Shown: positions 35,001-43,474 of the stretch, one piece after another
Position numbering within the stretch: position 1 is the stretch's first letter
How the letters are laid out: every line of letters starts with the position of its first letter
NCBI RefSeq assembly: GCF_021088345.1
Contig: NZ_CP088156.1
Span: forward strand, 3,968,001-4,032,000
Length of the DNA stretch: 64,000 bases
Source of the DNA: Bradyrhizobium ontarionense
Lineage (GTDB): Bacteria; Pseudomonadota; Alphaproteobacteria; Rhizobiales; Xanthobacteraceae
Reading direction: 5' to 3'
Program-made: the position numbers and the translations under genes
The notes under the pieces: generated by a model
Databases searched by the model: none
The model's input: only the letters and a program-made list of their open reading frames with translations
Told to the model about the DNA's origin: nothing

Positions 35001-37660
35001 ATGCCGCTGCATTGGTAGTACGAAAAGAAGGACTTGCACGTGCCGGCAAGCCATCGACGCCAGAGATTTCGATGGAAGGTCCTATCTATGTCATCTACAC
35101 ATCGGGCACTACGGGACAACCCAAGGGCGTCGTCAACCGTCATCAAGGGATCACCAATCGCTTCCTGTACATGAACAAGCGTTATGGCTGCATGCCGACG
35201 GACGTGGTGTTGCTTACCAGTAATCATGCCTTTGACGCCGCCGTATGGCAGATTTTCTGGCCCCTGATCAATGGCATACAGGTGGTCATTCCCGTCCAGC
35301 GGGACAAGTTCGATTTGCATGAGCTTGTCGGCCTGATAGAGCGCCATCGGGTGACCATTACCGACTTCGTACCCGCGGTTTTCAACCTAATGGTGGATCT
35401 GCTGAGTGCAAACCACGCGCTGCACCGGCAAATCCGGTCACTGCGCCACTTGCTGGTCGGCGGCGAAGCCATTTCACCGCATCATGTGTATCGCTTGAAG
35501 GAAATGCTGCCTCAGGTCGGCATCACCAATACCTATGGTCCGTCCGAAGCGTCGATCGGAACCGTGTTCTACGAAGTGCCGGCTGCCCGCACGGATCTTC
35601 TGCCCATAGGAAAGCCGATCGATAACGTCAAGGCTGTGATCCTGGACACCAACAGACGACCCGTACCGATCGGCGTGCCTGGAGAGTTGTACCTGGGAGG
35701 CGTCTGCCTGGGATCAGGCTACGTAGCGAACGCCGCGCTCACGGATACAGTGTTCCCGGAACTTCAATTCCTGGACCTGACACCCGAGCGCTACTATCAA
35801 ACCGGTGATTTGGCGCGCTTTCTGCCTGATGGAAATATCGAGTATCTGGGCAGGCTGGACCAGCAGGTAAAGATCCGCGGCGTTCGTGTGGAACTGAAGG
35901 AGATCGAGCTCAGGCTGCTCGCCTTCCAGCACATTCGTGAAGTTGCGCTTACCTACGACGCCCGGGCTTCAACGAGTAACCAGCTGTGCGCCTACTATGT
36001 ATCGGATTGCGCTCTGGACGCCGCTGCACTGGAGCGGCACCTGAGAGATGAGCTACCCAGCTACATGGTTCCGCAGCACTATATATGGCTCGCGGCGATT
36101 CCCCTCAACAGCAATGGGAAAATCGACCACAGGGCGCTTCCCAAACCGCAACCAGACGCCGACAAATCAAACTCCGTTGGCTTCGACGCACATCAAGAAG
36201 AAGTAGCCAAAGTATTTGCCGAAGTTCTTGGTGTCGATCAGACGACTCTGTCACCCCGTTCCAATTTCTTCGAGGTGGGCGGCGATTCTCTCAAGAGCAT
36301 CATGCTGACGCATAAGTTGACAAAGGAACTGGCAGCGCCAATCTCACTGCAAACCCTCTTTAGTCTTCAAACCATCGAGGCGCTGGCGGGCTATGTCAGG
36401 ACGATAAGGATAGACAAGATGTCGTCGCTGCCTCCGCAGCGTCCTCAGGGGCCGTCGGCTGATCTGGCAGGTGATGTTCGTTGCGAATCCGTTCCCCTGG
36501 CCCCCCTTATCAAATCAGGTCGCCTGAAACCCGTCGATGCCGTTGCGCTCGACTACATACGTGACGAGATTGCGGATCGCATCGACCTGCCACGCGAACG
36601 GCTCATTGATGGCTTTTTCCGGGGTGCCCCACTGGTGGACGAAATAATCGACTGCGAGTTCGGCAGGGTGGCGATAGTCGTCATGCCGATATTTGCGTCT
36701 GAACTGTTTCTCGAGCGGGAGCGACTTCATGCGCTGTTGGAGAACGCATTTGCGCTGGCCGTGGAACTAGGAGCGGGTACGGTATCTCTTACCGGATTGT
36801 TGGCATCCGCCACCAAGAATGGCACTGCGGTCGAGCATTTCGTTCCCAATCCGTTGATATTGACCACTGGGCATGAGACCACCGCCGCTGCCGTTGCTAT
36901 CAATCTGAAATCACTGATTGAACGCTGCGCCATGGATTTGAGGCAGGAAACGGTCGGAGTTCTGGGAATCGGCTCGATCGGCACTTCCGTACTCGAATTG
37001 CTGCTTGCCAATCTCCCACATCCCCGCCGGCTGATTCTGTGCGATGTCTACCAAAAGCGGGATCATCTGGAGTTCATAAAGAAACAACTGCAAACAGGTT
37101 TTGGATATGCTGGAGAGATAACGACTCTTCAGACAGAGGGCAGAGTGCCGCCCGAATTCTATCGAGCTCACATCATCATCGGCGCAACCAACGCGCCGAA
37201 CGTACTGGATATCGATCAACTGGAAGCCAACACAATCGTCATCGACGATTCCGGCCCGCATTGCTACGATAACAAACAAGCCATTTCCCGCTTTGAGATT
37301 CAGCAGGACATCCTGTTCACTGAAGGAGGGGAACTACGCTTGCCTTGCCCCGTTGGAAGAACCGTCTTTTCCGATCACAATCTGGCCGGCGTTCCAACAA
37401 CCGTTCATGGTCAGATAGCCAGTTGCGTGATCGCTGGGTTGATCCAGCAGCACATGCCCGGCGTGGGAAGAACCATTGGTACCGTGCGCGTCGACGACAG
37501 CAGCTACCGTTTGAGTACATTGAAACAGTTGGGATTTCAGGCTCCAGTACTGCACTCCAACGAGTACATTCTGCCTGCAGAGATTGTTGAAAGCGCACTG
37601 AACAAGATCAGAAAGAAAACACAGCCATTTCAATCTGGAGAGTATGTAAGCAATCGATAA
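32090..37660 (+). CDS. NRPS 2, main piece: A3(rest)-T-C-A-T plus acyl-ACP-reductase-like release domain
   Basis: This piece is in the same frame as the upstream one; joined they make 2057 codons. Domains, numbered from 31487: rest of A3 to about 510 (specificity residues approximately DVVNFALVF, no known match), T3 (LGGTSLKA near 558), C4 (618-1040, HHIVADG near 738), A4 (1052-1540, approximately DAWDLGTIG, not assigned) and T4 (VGGDSLKS near 1597). Residues about 1665-2057 are not a thioesterase or a usual SDR reductase. They resemble cyanobacterial acyl-ACP reductase, with SLTGLLAS, LTTGHETTAAAV and the NAD(P) motif VGVLGIGSIGTSV, then IIIGATNAPNVLD. This suggests reductive release as an aldehyde. 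The GTG at 32090 is only the first possible start after the stop. The radical SAM gene follows 33 bases later. Confidence 0.9.
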   Translation: MATEHFLLKTPVVFDVSTVELFSWFFCGGQLSVLESEAEKDPERIYRAIVESKVTIVNFVPSLFSRFIEYLEFGKCTHFAQLRSIFLAGEALTVSLAARYYRLSDNLPSLENLYGPTETTVFATRYPVDAKHPQSDMPIGKPLPGYTARVVRDDGELCSVDEPGELWIGGTGLSRGYTRGDLNGAKFVSHPQAPGQTFYRTGDRAKWQQDGNLAFLGRRDNQIKLRGYRIELEEIEHQLHSMPGISQCAVLKLVDKANDEFLGAYYSGTENLSDDGIKNYLRQRLPDYMVPASFVRVPRLPLTATGKIDRNSLQSLPLEAAGTAIARNENDDAFQTILIDNLGISSIDWQRSFCSLGGTSLKAISLNVAVQRSFGVKLRMQDIFNAANLVELRHLIEKSLPVPPDRSPIRSTLTTAPLLPAQRSIFFFCHLNPQSPQYHITEYFELAGLPNEARLEAAFNRLIEQYEILRTAFRVDRDEPIQWIRKSVRFKLDTFYDLEPLQALEKVVRPFDLQEAPLLRAALIVTKERYWLAIDVHHIVADGHSMSVLVRALFALYEDKQPAREAFSYYDYCSWYFSPYNQDNIARQEEYWLGQFSTVPEALNIHTDYPRSSRSRFEGKTVFLTLDAGVCSGLSALAIEKGVTAFALFLGCFSILLQKLTRQHDLVIGVPVSTRGEPRFQETTGLFINTLALRCHPHADNSFDGYLGEIWQLVNDALEHRDYPFETLVRQTNPERSTDHNPLFSVLLNFDDRSASTPLSVDVIDRKTYYGNTTKFDLVLDVTLDGTSIDLALTFNSELFGVDTATRYLEYLSAICRQAVSSPERSIADIDIMTVAEKTRVLHDFNDTAVDYGHTRPIHELIERQAALDPDRIALFCDLKATTYGDLDGKANSLAAILMAKGARQGDFIPVLMTRGPELCIALLAILKAGAAFVPLDVQLPPARLDRILAELGNPLVLLNEATAEKHRFSNAAALVVRKEGLARAGKPSTPEISMEGPIYVIYTSGTTGQPKGVVNRHQGITNRFLYMNKRYGCMPTDVVLLTSNHAFDAAVWQIFWPLINGIQVVIPVQRDKFDLHELVGLIERHRVTITDFVPAVFNLMVDLLSANHALHRQIRSLRHLLVGGEAISPHHVYRLKEMLPQVGITNTYGPSEASIGTVFYEVPAARTDLLPIGKPIDNVKAVILDTNRRPVPIGVPGELYLGGVCLGSGYVANAALTDTVFPELQFLDLTPERYYQTGDLARFLPDGNIEYLGRLDQQVKIRGVRVELKEIELRLLAFQHIREVALTYDARASTSNQLCAYYVSDCALDAAALERHLRDELPSYMVPQHYIWLAAIPLNSNGKIDHRALPKPQPDADKSNSVGFDAHQEEVAKVFAEVLGVDQTTLSPRSNFFEVGGDSLKSIMLTHKLTKELAAPISLQTLFSLQTIEALAGYVRTIRIDKMSSLPPQRPQGPSADLAGDVRCESVPLAPLIKSGRLKPVDAVALDYIRDEIADRIDLPRERLIDGFFRGAPLVDEIIDCEFGRVAIVVMPIFASELFLERERLHALLENAFALAVELGAGTVSLTGLLASATKNGTAVEHFVPNPLILTTGHETTAAAVAINLKSLIERCAMDLRQETVGVLGIGSIGTSVLELLLANLPHPRRLILCDVYQKRDHLEFIKKQLQTGFGYAGEITTLQTEGRVPPEFYRAHIIIGATNAPNVLDIDQLEANTIVIDDSGPHCYDNKQAISRFEIQQDILFTEGGELRLPCPVGRTVFSDHNLAGVPTTVHGQIASCVIAGLIQQHMPGVGRTIGTVRVDDSSYRLSTLKQLGFQAPVLHSNEYILPAEIVESALNKIRKKTQPFQSGEYVSNR

Positions 37661-37693
37661 TCGCGACCACTTCACGTAACAGGGAGCGCCACG

Positions 37694-38683
37694 ATGAGCT
37701 TCAAGGATATCGAACTCCACCGCGCCGAAGACTTCAAACTGGAAAGCCTTGAGATAGGACTGACGTCCGTCTGTAATTTCGCGTGTGACTACTGCAATGT
37801 TGTCCTGGGCAAGAGCCTGCTTCCCGCTGAAACAATCATCGACAAAATCAAGGATCTCGAACACCTCAAGCGTGTCAAGCTTTCCGGCGGCGAGGTGACG
37901 GTCCACTTGGACGAATGTATAAAAGTAATCGAGTTCTGCTCGTCGAAGGGAATAAAAGTACAGATCAATACCAATGGCACCTTGCTGGATGCAGGGAAGA
38001 TTCGCGTGCTGGAAGATGTCGGTCTTGACTGCCTGCACGTTTCGCTCGATGCCTACAACGCCAGCGACTACGCGCGTTACTACCGCAAAGCGGAGAGATT
38101 CTTCCACAAAGTGATCGATACCATCCAACTGTCTGCGCAGTCTCACCAGATCACCACAGTGGTGGAAACCATCATGTTCAAGGAGACCGTGGACAAGGCT
38201 GTGGCGATAGCCGATTGCATCTACGAAGCAGGCGCCCGTCACCATGAAGTACAGTACGGTGTTTATGTGCCCCACACCGGCTGGAATGAAACTATCAGCA
38301 AGGAGGCCTTACAGGACGTGATGGTGGAATTAGTCGTCCACAAGAAGCCGGACATGAAGATGTATTTCAGCTGTTTGCCCTTCGACAAAATGGACTTCCA
38401 CAAACGTATCGATGGCAAGCAGGACAATGTCTTCTTCCCATCCTGCATCGAGGGAAAGAAACAATTACATCTGCACCACGACGGCAGCGTCATGATCTGT
38501 GAATTGGGACATCCGATGATCCTTGGCAATGTATTTCAAGGCCTCGATCTGAACCGGATGTACGACAGCGTCCCCAAGGACCTGCTGTCCTTCACGTCAT
38601 GCGGAACGTGTCGCAAGGACCAGGAATATCCCATCTTCCTTCGCAGTTTGGGAGCCTCCGCGATGCGGGTGAAGAACGTATAA
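37694..38683 (+). CDS. Radical SAM enzyme with SPASM/twitch-like C terminus
   Basis: The protein has 329 residues, with a GGGAG ribosome site. CNFACDYC (Cys27, 31, 34) is the CxxxCxxC motif that holds the SAM-cleaving 4Fe-4S cluster, and KLSGGEVTVH is the SAM-binding GGE motif. At the C terminus Cys251, Cys269, Cys303 and Cys306, with the LHHDGSVMIC block, look like a reduced SPASM/twitch auxiliary cluster. Such enzymes modify peptides or small substrates by radical chemistry (thioether, C-C bond, epimerisation, oxidation). No RiPP precursor is visible, and the gene lies inside an NRPS operon, so its substrate is probably a carrier-bound or released intermediate. Confidence 0.88.
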   Translation: MSFKDIELHRAEDFKLESLEIGLTSVCNFACDYCNVVLGKSLLPAETIIDKIKDLEHLKRVKLSGGEVTVHLDECIKVIEFCSSKGIKVQINTNGTLLDAGKIRVLEDVGLDCLHVSLDAYNASDYARYYRKAERFFHKVIDTIQLSAQSHQITTVVETIMFKETVDKAVAIADCIYEAGARHHEVQYGVYVPHTGWNETISKEALQDVMVELVVHKKPDMKMYFSCLPFDKMDFHKRIDGKQDNVFFPSCIEGKKQLHLHHDGSVMICELGHPMILGNVFQGLDLNRMYDSVPKDLLSFTSCGTCRKDQEYPIFLRSLGASAMRVKNV

Positions 38684-38702
38684 GATCCAAGAAGGACAAC
38701 CG

Positions 38703-39602
38703 ATGACCACCGCAACCGCAACCTGCTTGTCTACCTACAACCTGGTTAAGATTAAAGGCGGTTCATTTGTCATGGGTGACGCGGATGGCACAGGACGCGT
38801 TCACGAAAGACCGGCGTCGGCAGTGACCGTGAGTGATTACCATCTTGGTAGATATTGCGTTACTGTTCGGGAATACTACGACTTCATTGTCGATCCAGAC
38901 GGCGGGTTTCAGGAACAGTGGTGCGAGTACATAGACCCCACTTTCATCCTGAAATCCGGCGATCGATTTGAGATTGCGGCGGGAGCCGAAAACTATCCCA
39001 TGCACGAAGTTAATTATTACGGGGCGGTTGCATACTGCAATTGGTGTTCACTCCGGCAGGGCTTCGATTACATCTACGATCTCCGGACATTGGACGCCGA
39101 TTTGTCGAAAAGCGGATTTCGGCTGCCAACGGAAGCGGAATGGGAATATGCCTGCGTTCCTACAGCAACCGATCAGGGCGCGGAAGAAACAGTAAATTTT
39201 GTTGCTTACGATGGTGCTCATAAAACGCTGCGGGCAGCGGCACGAAACATCGGCGGCTTTGGCTGCAGGTTTGCACCCTCCAACAAGGACGCTCAGGGAA
39301 CTCCCGGCATCGAAAGCAGCCGATACGCCTCGCCGTTGCCGGTTGGCACGCTGACACCCAACAAGTTCGGCCTTTACGAAATGCTCGGCAACGTCAATGA
39401 ATGGTGCCATGACCGTTATGGTTCTTATACGAACGGGCGCAAGCAGAATCCATGCGGCCCCGCAAAAGGAACGATCCGTGTCGTGCGCGGCGGTCATTTT
39501 GCCGATGCCCTTACCAACCTGAGGAGAAGCTATCGGTCAGGCGTCCATCCTGAAGCGAAATGTGAAGTCCTGGGATTCCGCATTGCACTGAATTCAGTCT
39601 GA
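38703..39602 (+). CDS. FGE/SUMF1-like (sulfatase-modifying-factor fold) enzyme 1
   Basis: The protein has 299 residues, with an AAGGA ribosome site, 19 bases after the radical SAM gene. Family landmarks: KIKGGSFVMGDADG at the start, HEVNYYGAVAYCNW, FRLPTEAEWEYA, FGLYEMLGNVNEWCHDRYG and the C-terminal VVRGGHFAD with LRRSYRSG and LGFRI. Genuine formylglycine-generating enzymes use two close cysteines in the C-terminal block to bind copper; none is seen there, so formylglycine formation is unlikely. Fold relatives include iron-dependent EgtB-type oxygenases. A hydroxylase or oxidative tailoring role on the peptide is possible. Confidence 0.83.
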   Translation: MTTATATCLSTYNLVKIKGGSFVMGDADGTGRVHERPASAVTVSDYHLGRYCVTVREYYDFIVDPDGGFQEQWCEYIDPTFILKSGDRFEIAAGAENYPMHEVNYYGAVAYCNWCSLRQGFDYIYDLRTLDADLSKSGFRLPTEAEWEYACVPTATDQGAEETVNFVAYDGAHKTLRAAARNIGGFGCRFAPSNKDAQGTPGIESSRYASPLPVGTLTPNKFGLYEMLGNVNEWCHDRYGSYTNGRKQNPCGPAKGTIRVVRGGHFADALTNLRRSYRSGVHPEAKCEVLGFRIALNSV

Positions 39603-39622
39603 TTGACAACACTGTTGCAACG

Positions 39623-39883
39623 ATGTCTCTCGATGAAATCACCGTCACGATAATCGGGTTTATAAAGGACGAGCTCCTTGAGGGGAAGGGCGTCGTCTTG
39701 TCGCCAGCGTCGGAGCTGATCGATTCGGGATTGCTGAATTCCATGTTCGTCATCCGTTTGCTCGCATTCCTGCAGGACCATTACCAGATCGAGGACATCT
39801 CCAACAACGATATGCATCTGGAGAATTTCCGTACGATATCGACCATCGCGGATCTGGTAGGTCGCTACATCAATGCTAAATAG
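39623..39883 (+). CDS. Free-standing acyl/peptidyl carrier protein
   Basis: The protein has 86 residues, a normal carrier-protein length. The phosphopantetheine site is the Ser in DSGLLNSM (a relaxed DSL motif), followed by the helix FVIRLLAFLQDHYQIE. The gene is 20 bases after FGE-like 1, and its last codons overlap the start of FGE-like 2 by 11 bases. In clusters with a ligase and an acyl-CoA-dehydrogenase-like enzyme, such a carrier usually holds the substrate while it is oxidised. Confidence 0.86.
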   Translation: MSLDEITVTIIGFIKDELLEGKGVVLSPASELIDSGLLNSMFVIRLLAFLQDHYQIEDISNNDMHLENFRTISTIADLVGRYINAK

Positions 39884-40658
39884 AGCGGCAACGCCTGAAA
39901 TGATCTTTGTCCCAGGGGGCGCTTTCACGATGGGCGACGTATGGGGCGACGGCCTGTCTGACGAGCTGCCTGTCTTTGCATGCGAAGTGAGCGATTTCTA
40001 TTTTGGCAGATATCCGATTACGAACGAGGAGTTTGTAATTTTCCTGAATGACATCGGGAAGAACGTCGACGATGACGGCAACATGATCCTGGATCTCAGG
40101 AGCGGTGATCCTGCTTCGACAATCGTTTTTGCCGATGGCGCTTATCGACACAGTCAGACAGCCGGGCGCCATCCCGTCAGGTATCTGTCCTGGCATGGTG
40201 CCACTAACTACTGTCGTTGGCTGAGTTCCAGACTCGGCTGTGCAGTGCGACTGCCAACCGAACTCGAATGGCAGTATGCGGCATGCGGTGGGAAACACCT
40301 GAAGTGGGGGCTTGGCAATCGGTTCGACAAGGACGAGTACGTCATCAGCCAGCACGAAGGCCCTTCGCCGGTCGACTTCGGCGAAGAGTCCAAATACGGA
40401 CTGAAGTGCATTACCGGCAATATTTTCGAATGGTGTGAGGACGAGTACCGTTTTTCCTTCAATCCTCATGACAATCCGGTTCTGAAGCATCACCGTGTCA
40501 TGAAGGGCGGTGCGTTCAGCCTGAACGACATAACCAATTTCCGTAACTCAAAGCGCTTTTCCTGCTTCGAAAAGAGCTGCCTCAACTGCATAGGACTGCG
40601 CATCCTGTCGCAACAAGAACTGCCCCCTCATTTCGCGCTGAGCCAGAGTGCAAAATGA
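39873..40658 (+). CDS. FGE/SUMF1-like enzyme 2
   Basis: The protein has 261 residues and starts inside the end of the carrier-protein gene (ATGCTAAATAG), which implies translational coupling. The SUMF1 landmarks are FVPGGAFTMGDVWGDG, PVRYLSWHGATNYCRWL, VRLPTELEWQYA, GLKCITGNIFEWCEDEY and VMKGGAFSLND with CIGLRIL. It is only distantly similar to FGE-like 1, so it was probably not a recent duplication. C-terminal cysteines are present (SCFEKSCLNC) but not in the canonical FGE spacing. Role as for its relative: possible oxidative tailoring. Confidence 0.82.
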   Translation: MLNRAATPEMIFVPGGAFTMGDVWGDGLSDELPVFACEVSDFYFGRYPITNEEFVIFLNDIGKNVDDDGNMILDLRSGDPASTIVFADGAYRHSQTAGRHPVRYLSWHGATNYCRWLSSRLGCAVRLPTELEWQYAACGGKHLKWGLGNRFDKDEYVISQHEGPSPVDFGEESKYGLKCITGNIFEWCEDEYRFSFNPHDNPVLKHHRVMKGGAFSLNDITNFRNSKRFSCFEKSCLNCIGLRILSQQELPPHFALSQSAK

Positions 40659-41872
40659 AAGAAGCCTGGACAGGCCCAAAAGTAAACGATTCACCCCTGT
40701 TCCAGCAGGCTCACAGGAATATTCTGGCAGAAACAGCTGATTTTTGCGAAACGAACTCCGCTGCAATCGCCGACGCACGAAAGACGCATACGATTCCGGT
40801 CGACCTGCTGGGCCGCCTGAAAGCGACAGGTTGGTTTGGATTACTGATACCGACACGCTATGGCGGCAAGGGCCTGGATTGTCTGTCCAGAATCCTGAAC
40901 GTCGAAGGCTTGGCAAAAGAATGCTCCGATCTGGGTGCCGTCCTGCAGATAGCGCAACTGGGTACAGCAGCCTTGATCGAAAGAGCCAGCGAAGAGCAAA
41001 AGCGCAAATGGCTGCCGCTACTTTGCAATGGTGACCGAATCTGCACGATCGCCATTACCGAGGAAGCATCCGGATCTCACATAAGGGCGATTCAAACGAA
41101 CTATACAAGAACGACCAACGGCTTTGTACTCCGTGGTGAAAAAAACTACATAGGTAATGCGCCTATTGCCGACCTCCATGTCGTCTACGCCAGGTCAGCA
41201 ACCAATCCGCAGGACATTTCCGCCTTCATCGTCGATGCGCTGGAAAGCAAGGTTGACAACTCACACAGCTATCACACGCAGGCCTTACGAGCGTTTCCAC
41301 TTGGCTCTTTGAAATTCGATAATTGCGTCGTGCCTGAGGAAAACCTGATCGGGAACCTCGGTCAGGGCTTGGAAATCGCTCATCAGATCATCGCCAATCA
41401 CGGCAGGCCAAGCCTCATGGCGTTGGCGCTGGGCATTCACAACCGGATATATACCCAATCCTTCCGGTTTTCTCTTGAGAGAAAGCTCTATGGAAAAAGC
41501 ATCGCGGCGTTGCCGGATGTGCAGTCAAGAATCTTTGAGATCTACCATAACCTCGAACTCGCAAGAATGGCGGCCTACAACGCCGCCAGCTTGCTTGACC
41601 GGAGAATGGATGCTTGTCGGGCCATAGCGTTGGCGAAATACGTTTGTAGTGACCTTGCGTGCAAGTCCGCGTTGACCGCTACTGCAATCTATGGCGCGAG
41701 GGCGTGTTCCGAAGAGTTCGAAATCAGCCAATTGTTGCTCGACAGCATCCTGACGCAGCCACCGTCGGGAACGCCGGATGTGCAGAAAAAACGCATCCTG
41801 GAGAGTCTGTTCAGCGGTGTGGCTGAATTGCAAATGTCAGACCGACCTTATGAAAGGCACTCTGATCAATGA
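40655..41872 (+). CDS. Acyl-CoA-dehydrogenase-like flavoprotein
   Basis: The protein has 405 residues; its ATG overlaps the previous stop (ATGA). It shows the acyl-CoA dehydrogenase fold: an N-terminal helical domain (LKATGWFGLLIPTRYGGKGLD), the middle beta domain (CTIAITEEASGSHI, then GEKNYIGNAPIADLHVVYA) and the C-terminal helical FAD-binding domain (LERKLYGKSIAALPDVQSRI). In secondary metabolism such enzymes desaturate acyl or prolyl groups on carrier proteins (as in pyrrole formation). The adjacent free carrier and ligase make a carrier-bound substrate likely here. Confidence 0.87.
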   Translation: MKEAWTGPKVNDSPLFQQAHRNILAETADFCETNSAAIADARKTHTIPVDLLGRLKATGWFGLLIPTRYGGKGLDCLSRILNVEGLAKECSDLGAVLQIAQLGTAALIERASEEQKRKWLPLLCNGDRICTIAITEEASGSHIRAIQTNYTRTTNGFVLRGEKNYIGNAPIADLHVVYARSATNPQDISAFIVDALESKVDNSHSYHTQALRAFPLGSLKFDNCVVPEENLIGNLGQGLEIAHQIIANHGRPSLMALALGIHNRIYTQSFRFSLERKLYGKSIAALPDVQSRIFEIYHNLELARMAAYNAASLLDRRMDACRAIALAKYVCSDLACKSALTATAIYGARACSEEFEISQLLLDSILTQPPSGTPDVQKKRILESLFSGVAELQMSDRPYERHSDQ

Positions 41873-43452
41873 CAGCGTTCAACTGGACTGTTTCCAAATT
41901 AGTGGCCCAAATTGCGCAGCAGCCAGGCGATGAAGTAATTTACTCCTTCCATCGAGCGGATGGTTCGGTTGCCAAATCAACCGTCAACATACTAGTACAA
42001 AGGATTCTTGCCGTTATGACGAAGGCAAGGTCTTGCAACGAAGAGCAACCGGTTGTGGCGCTATTCATGGAAAACAGCGCCGAATTTCCTGCAATTCTGC
42101 TGGGGCTGATGGCCGCCGGCGCCGTGACCGTCCCCATCAATCCCAACACCAACCCGGCTGACGTCCGCTATATCGTCACCAGTTCCGGCGTTAAGTACAT
42201 TATTGCCGGCACGTCTTCGCCAACGTTCGCTATCGATTCGCTGGGGCCGGGCGTCGAAATCAGCACTGCAGAAAGCTGGGTGGAGGGCGGGCCAGGGACG
42301 TTGAATATCGCGGATATGCCGGACATCGCCGGCACCCAACCCTCGCTGATAATTCATACGTCCGGCACCACGAGCAAGCCCAAGGGAGTCGTGCTGCCAC
42401 AAGGTTCCCTGCTGGATAACGGCCAGTTGATTGCCAATCATTTCAATTTCTCACGCAGCAATCAGCTAACTACACTCCCTCTCTATCATGTACATGCCTT
42501 GACCTTTGGTCTGTTCAGCAGTCTTACCACCGGCGGGCATTTGCATGTGCTTGAATCCTTCAAACCACAACAGTGGCGGGAATTGGTAACCAGGGAAAAG
42601 ATCGACTGGACAAGCATAGTGCCAAGCCTGCTCCCGCTGCTTCGAATGACGGGAGTGAGTCGTGAGGTGGCGCCGACACTCAAGGGGGTGTTCGTTTCCT
42701 CCGCGCCACTCAATGAAAAGGCAGCGGGATTGTTTGAAAAACATTCAGGTATTCCGCTCATCCAGGCGTATGGCATGACGGAGTGTACGTGCTGGGCAAC
42801 CTGTTGCACGTTGCAGCATTGGCGCGATGAGTTCCAGGATCAATGCAGGAGCATCGGCCATGCGTTGCCCGGTGTCGACATGAAAATACTCGGCCCCGAT
42901 GACGAGGAGCTCGGCGAAGGAGCAACCGGTGAGATCGTCATAGGCGGAAAGTACCTGATGTTGGAATACCTAAACTTGCCCGCAGTGACGGCAGCGACTC
43001 TCAGTGCACGGGGCTTGAGATCCGGCGATTCTGGGTTTTACAAACTCATCCATGGCACTCGGTACTATTTCATTGCGGGCAGAAACAAGGAAGTCATCAT
43101 CAAGAATGCCGACAAATTTTCCCCATCCGCGATAGAAGACGAGATTTACCAGTCATTCCCTGACGTAGCCGGCTATGTCGCCATCGTCGGTTACCCGCAT
43201 GATTTGACCGGCGAGGATATCGGGCTGTGCATAGACACCCGGCTGTTTGCAGCCACGACTACGAACAAGGACAGCTTCACTGCATTTATCCAGGCCATGC
43301 ATGCGTCCATACGGCCTTCTGTAGTGATCCTGAAGAACTCGCCGATCGAAAAAACCTTCACCGGCAAAATCCAACGGACAAAAATGCGCGATCTGTTTTC
43401 CCCCTTCAGCAAATTCATGGGGGGACCACGATTTGTCGACGCCCCCGATTGA
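41869..43452 (+). CDS. Adenylate-forming acyl ligase
   Basis: The protein has 527 residues, starting in an ATGA overlap with the dehydrogenase. The ATP motifs are HTSGTTSKPKGVVLPQ, AYGMTECTCWA and RSGDSGFYKL, with the C-terminal lysine region EKTFTGKIQRTKM. The substrate pocket opens with LPLYHVHALTFGL, and there is no Asp at the position that binds the amino group in amino-acid-activating domains. It therefore probably activates a carboxylic acid and not an alpha-amino acid. The likely acceptor is the free carrier protein at 39.6 kb; CoA is the alternative. Confidence 0.87.
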   Translation: MTAFNWTVSKLVAQIAQQPGDEVIYSFHRADGSVAKSTVNILVQRILAVMTKARSCNEEQPVVALFMENSAEFPAILLGLMAAGAVTVPINPNTNPADVRYIVTSSGVKYIIAGTSSPTFAIDSLGPGVEISTAESWVEGGPGTLNIADMPDIAGTQPSLIIHTSGTTSKPKGVVLPQGSLLDNGQLIANHFNFSRSNQLTTLPLYHVHALTFGLFSSLTTGGHLHVLESFKPQQWRELVTREKIDWTSIVPSLLPLLRMTGVSREVAPTLKGVFVSSAPLNEKAAGLFEKHSGIPLIQAYGMTECTCWATCCTLQHWRDEFQDQCRSIGHALPGVDMKILGPDDEELGEGATGEIVIGGKYLMLEYLNLPAVTAATLSARGLRSGDSGFYKLIHGTRYYFIAGRNKEVIIKNADKFSPSAIEDEIYQSFPDVAGYVAIVGYPHDLTGEDIGLCIDTRLFAATTTNKDSFTAFIQAMHASIRPSVVILKNSPIEKTFTGKIQRTKMRDLFSPFSKFMGGPRFVDAPD

Positions 43453-43474
43453 GAAAGTCGCGGCCTGGTGGGCG

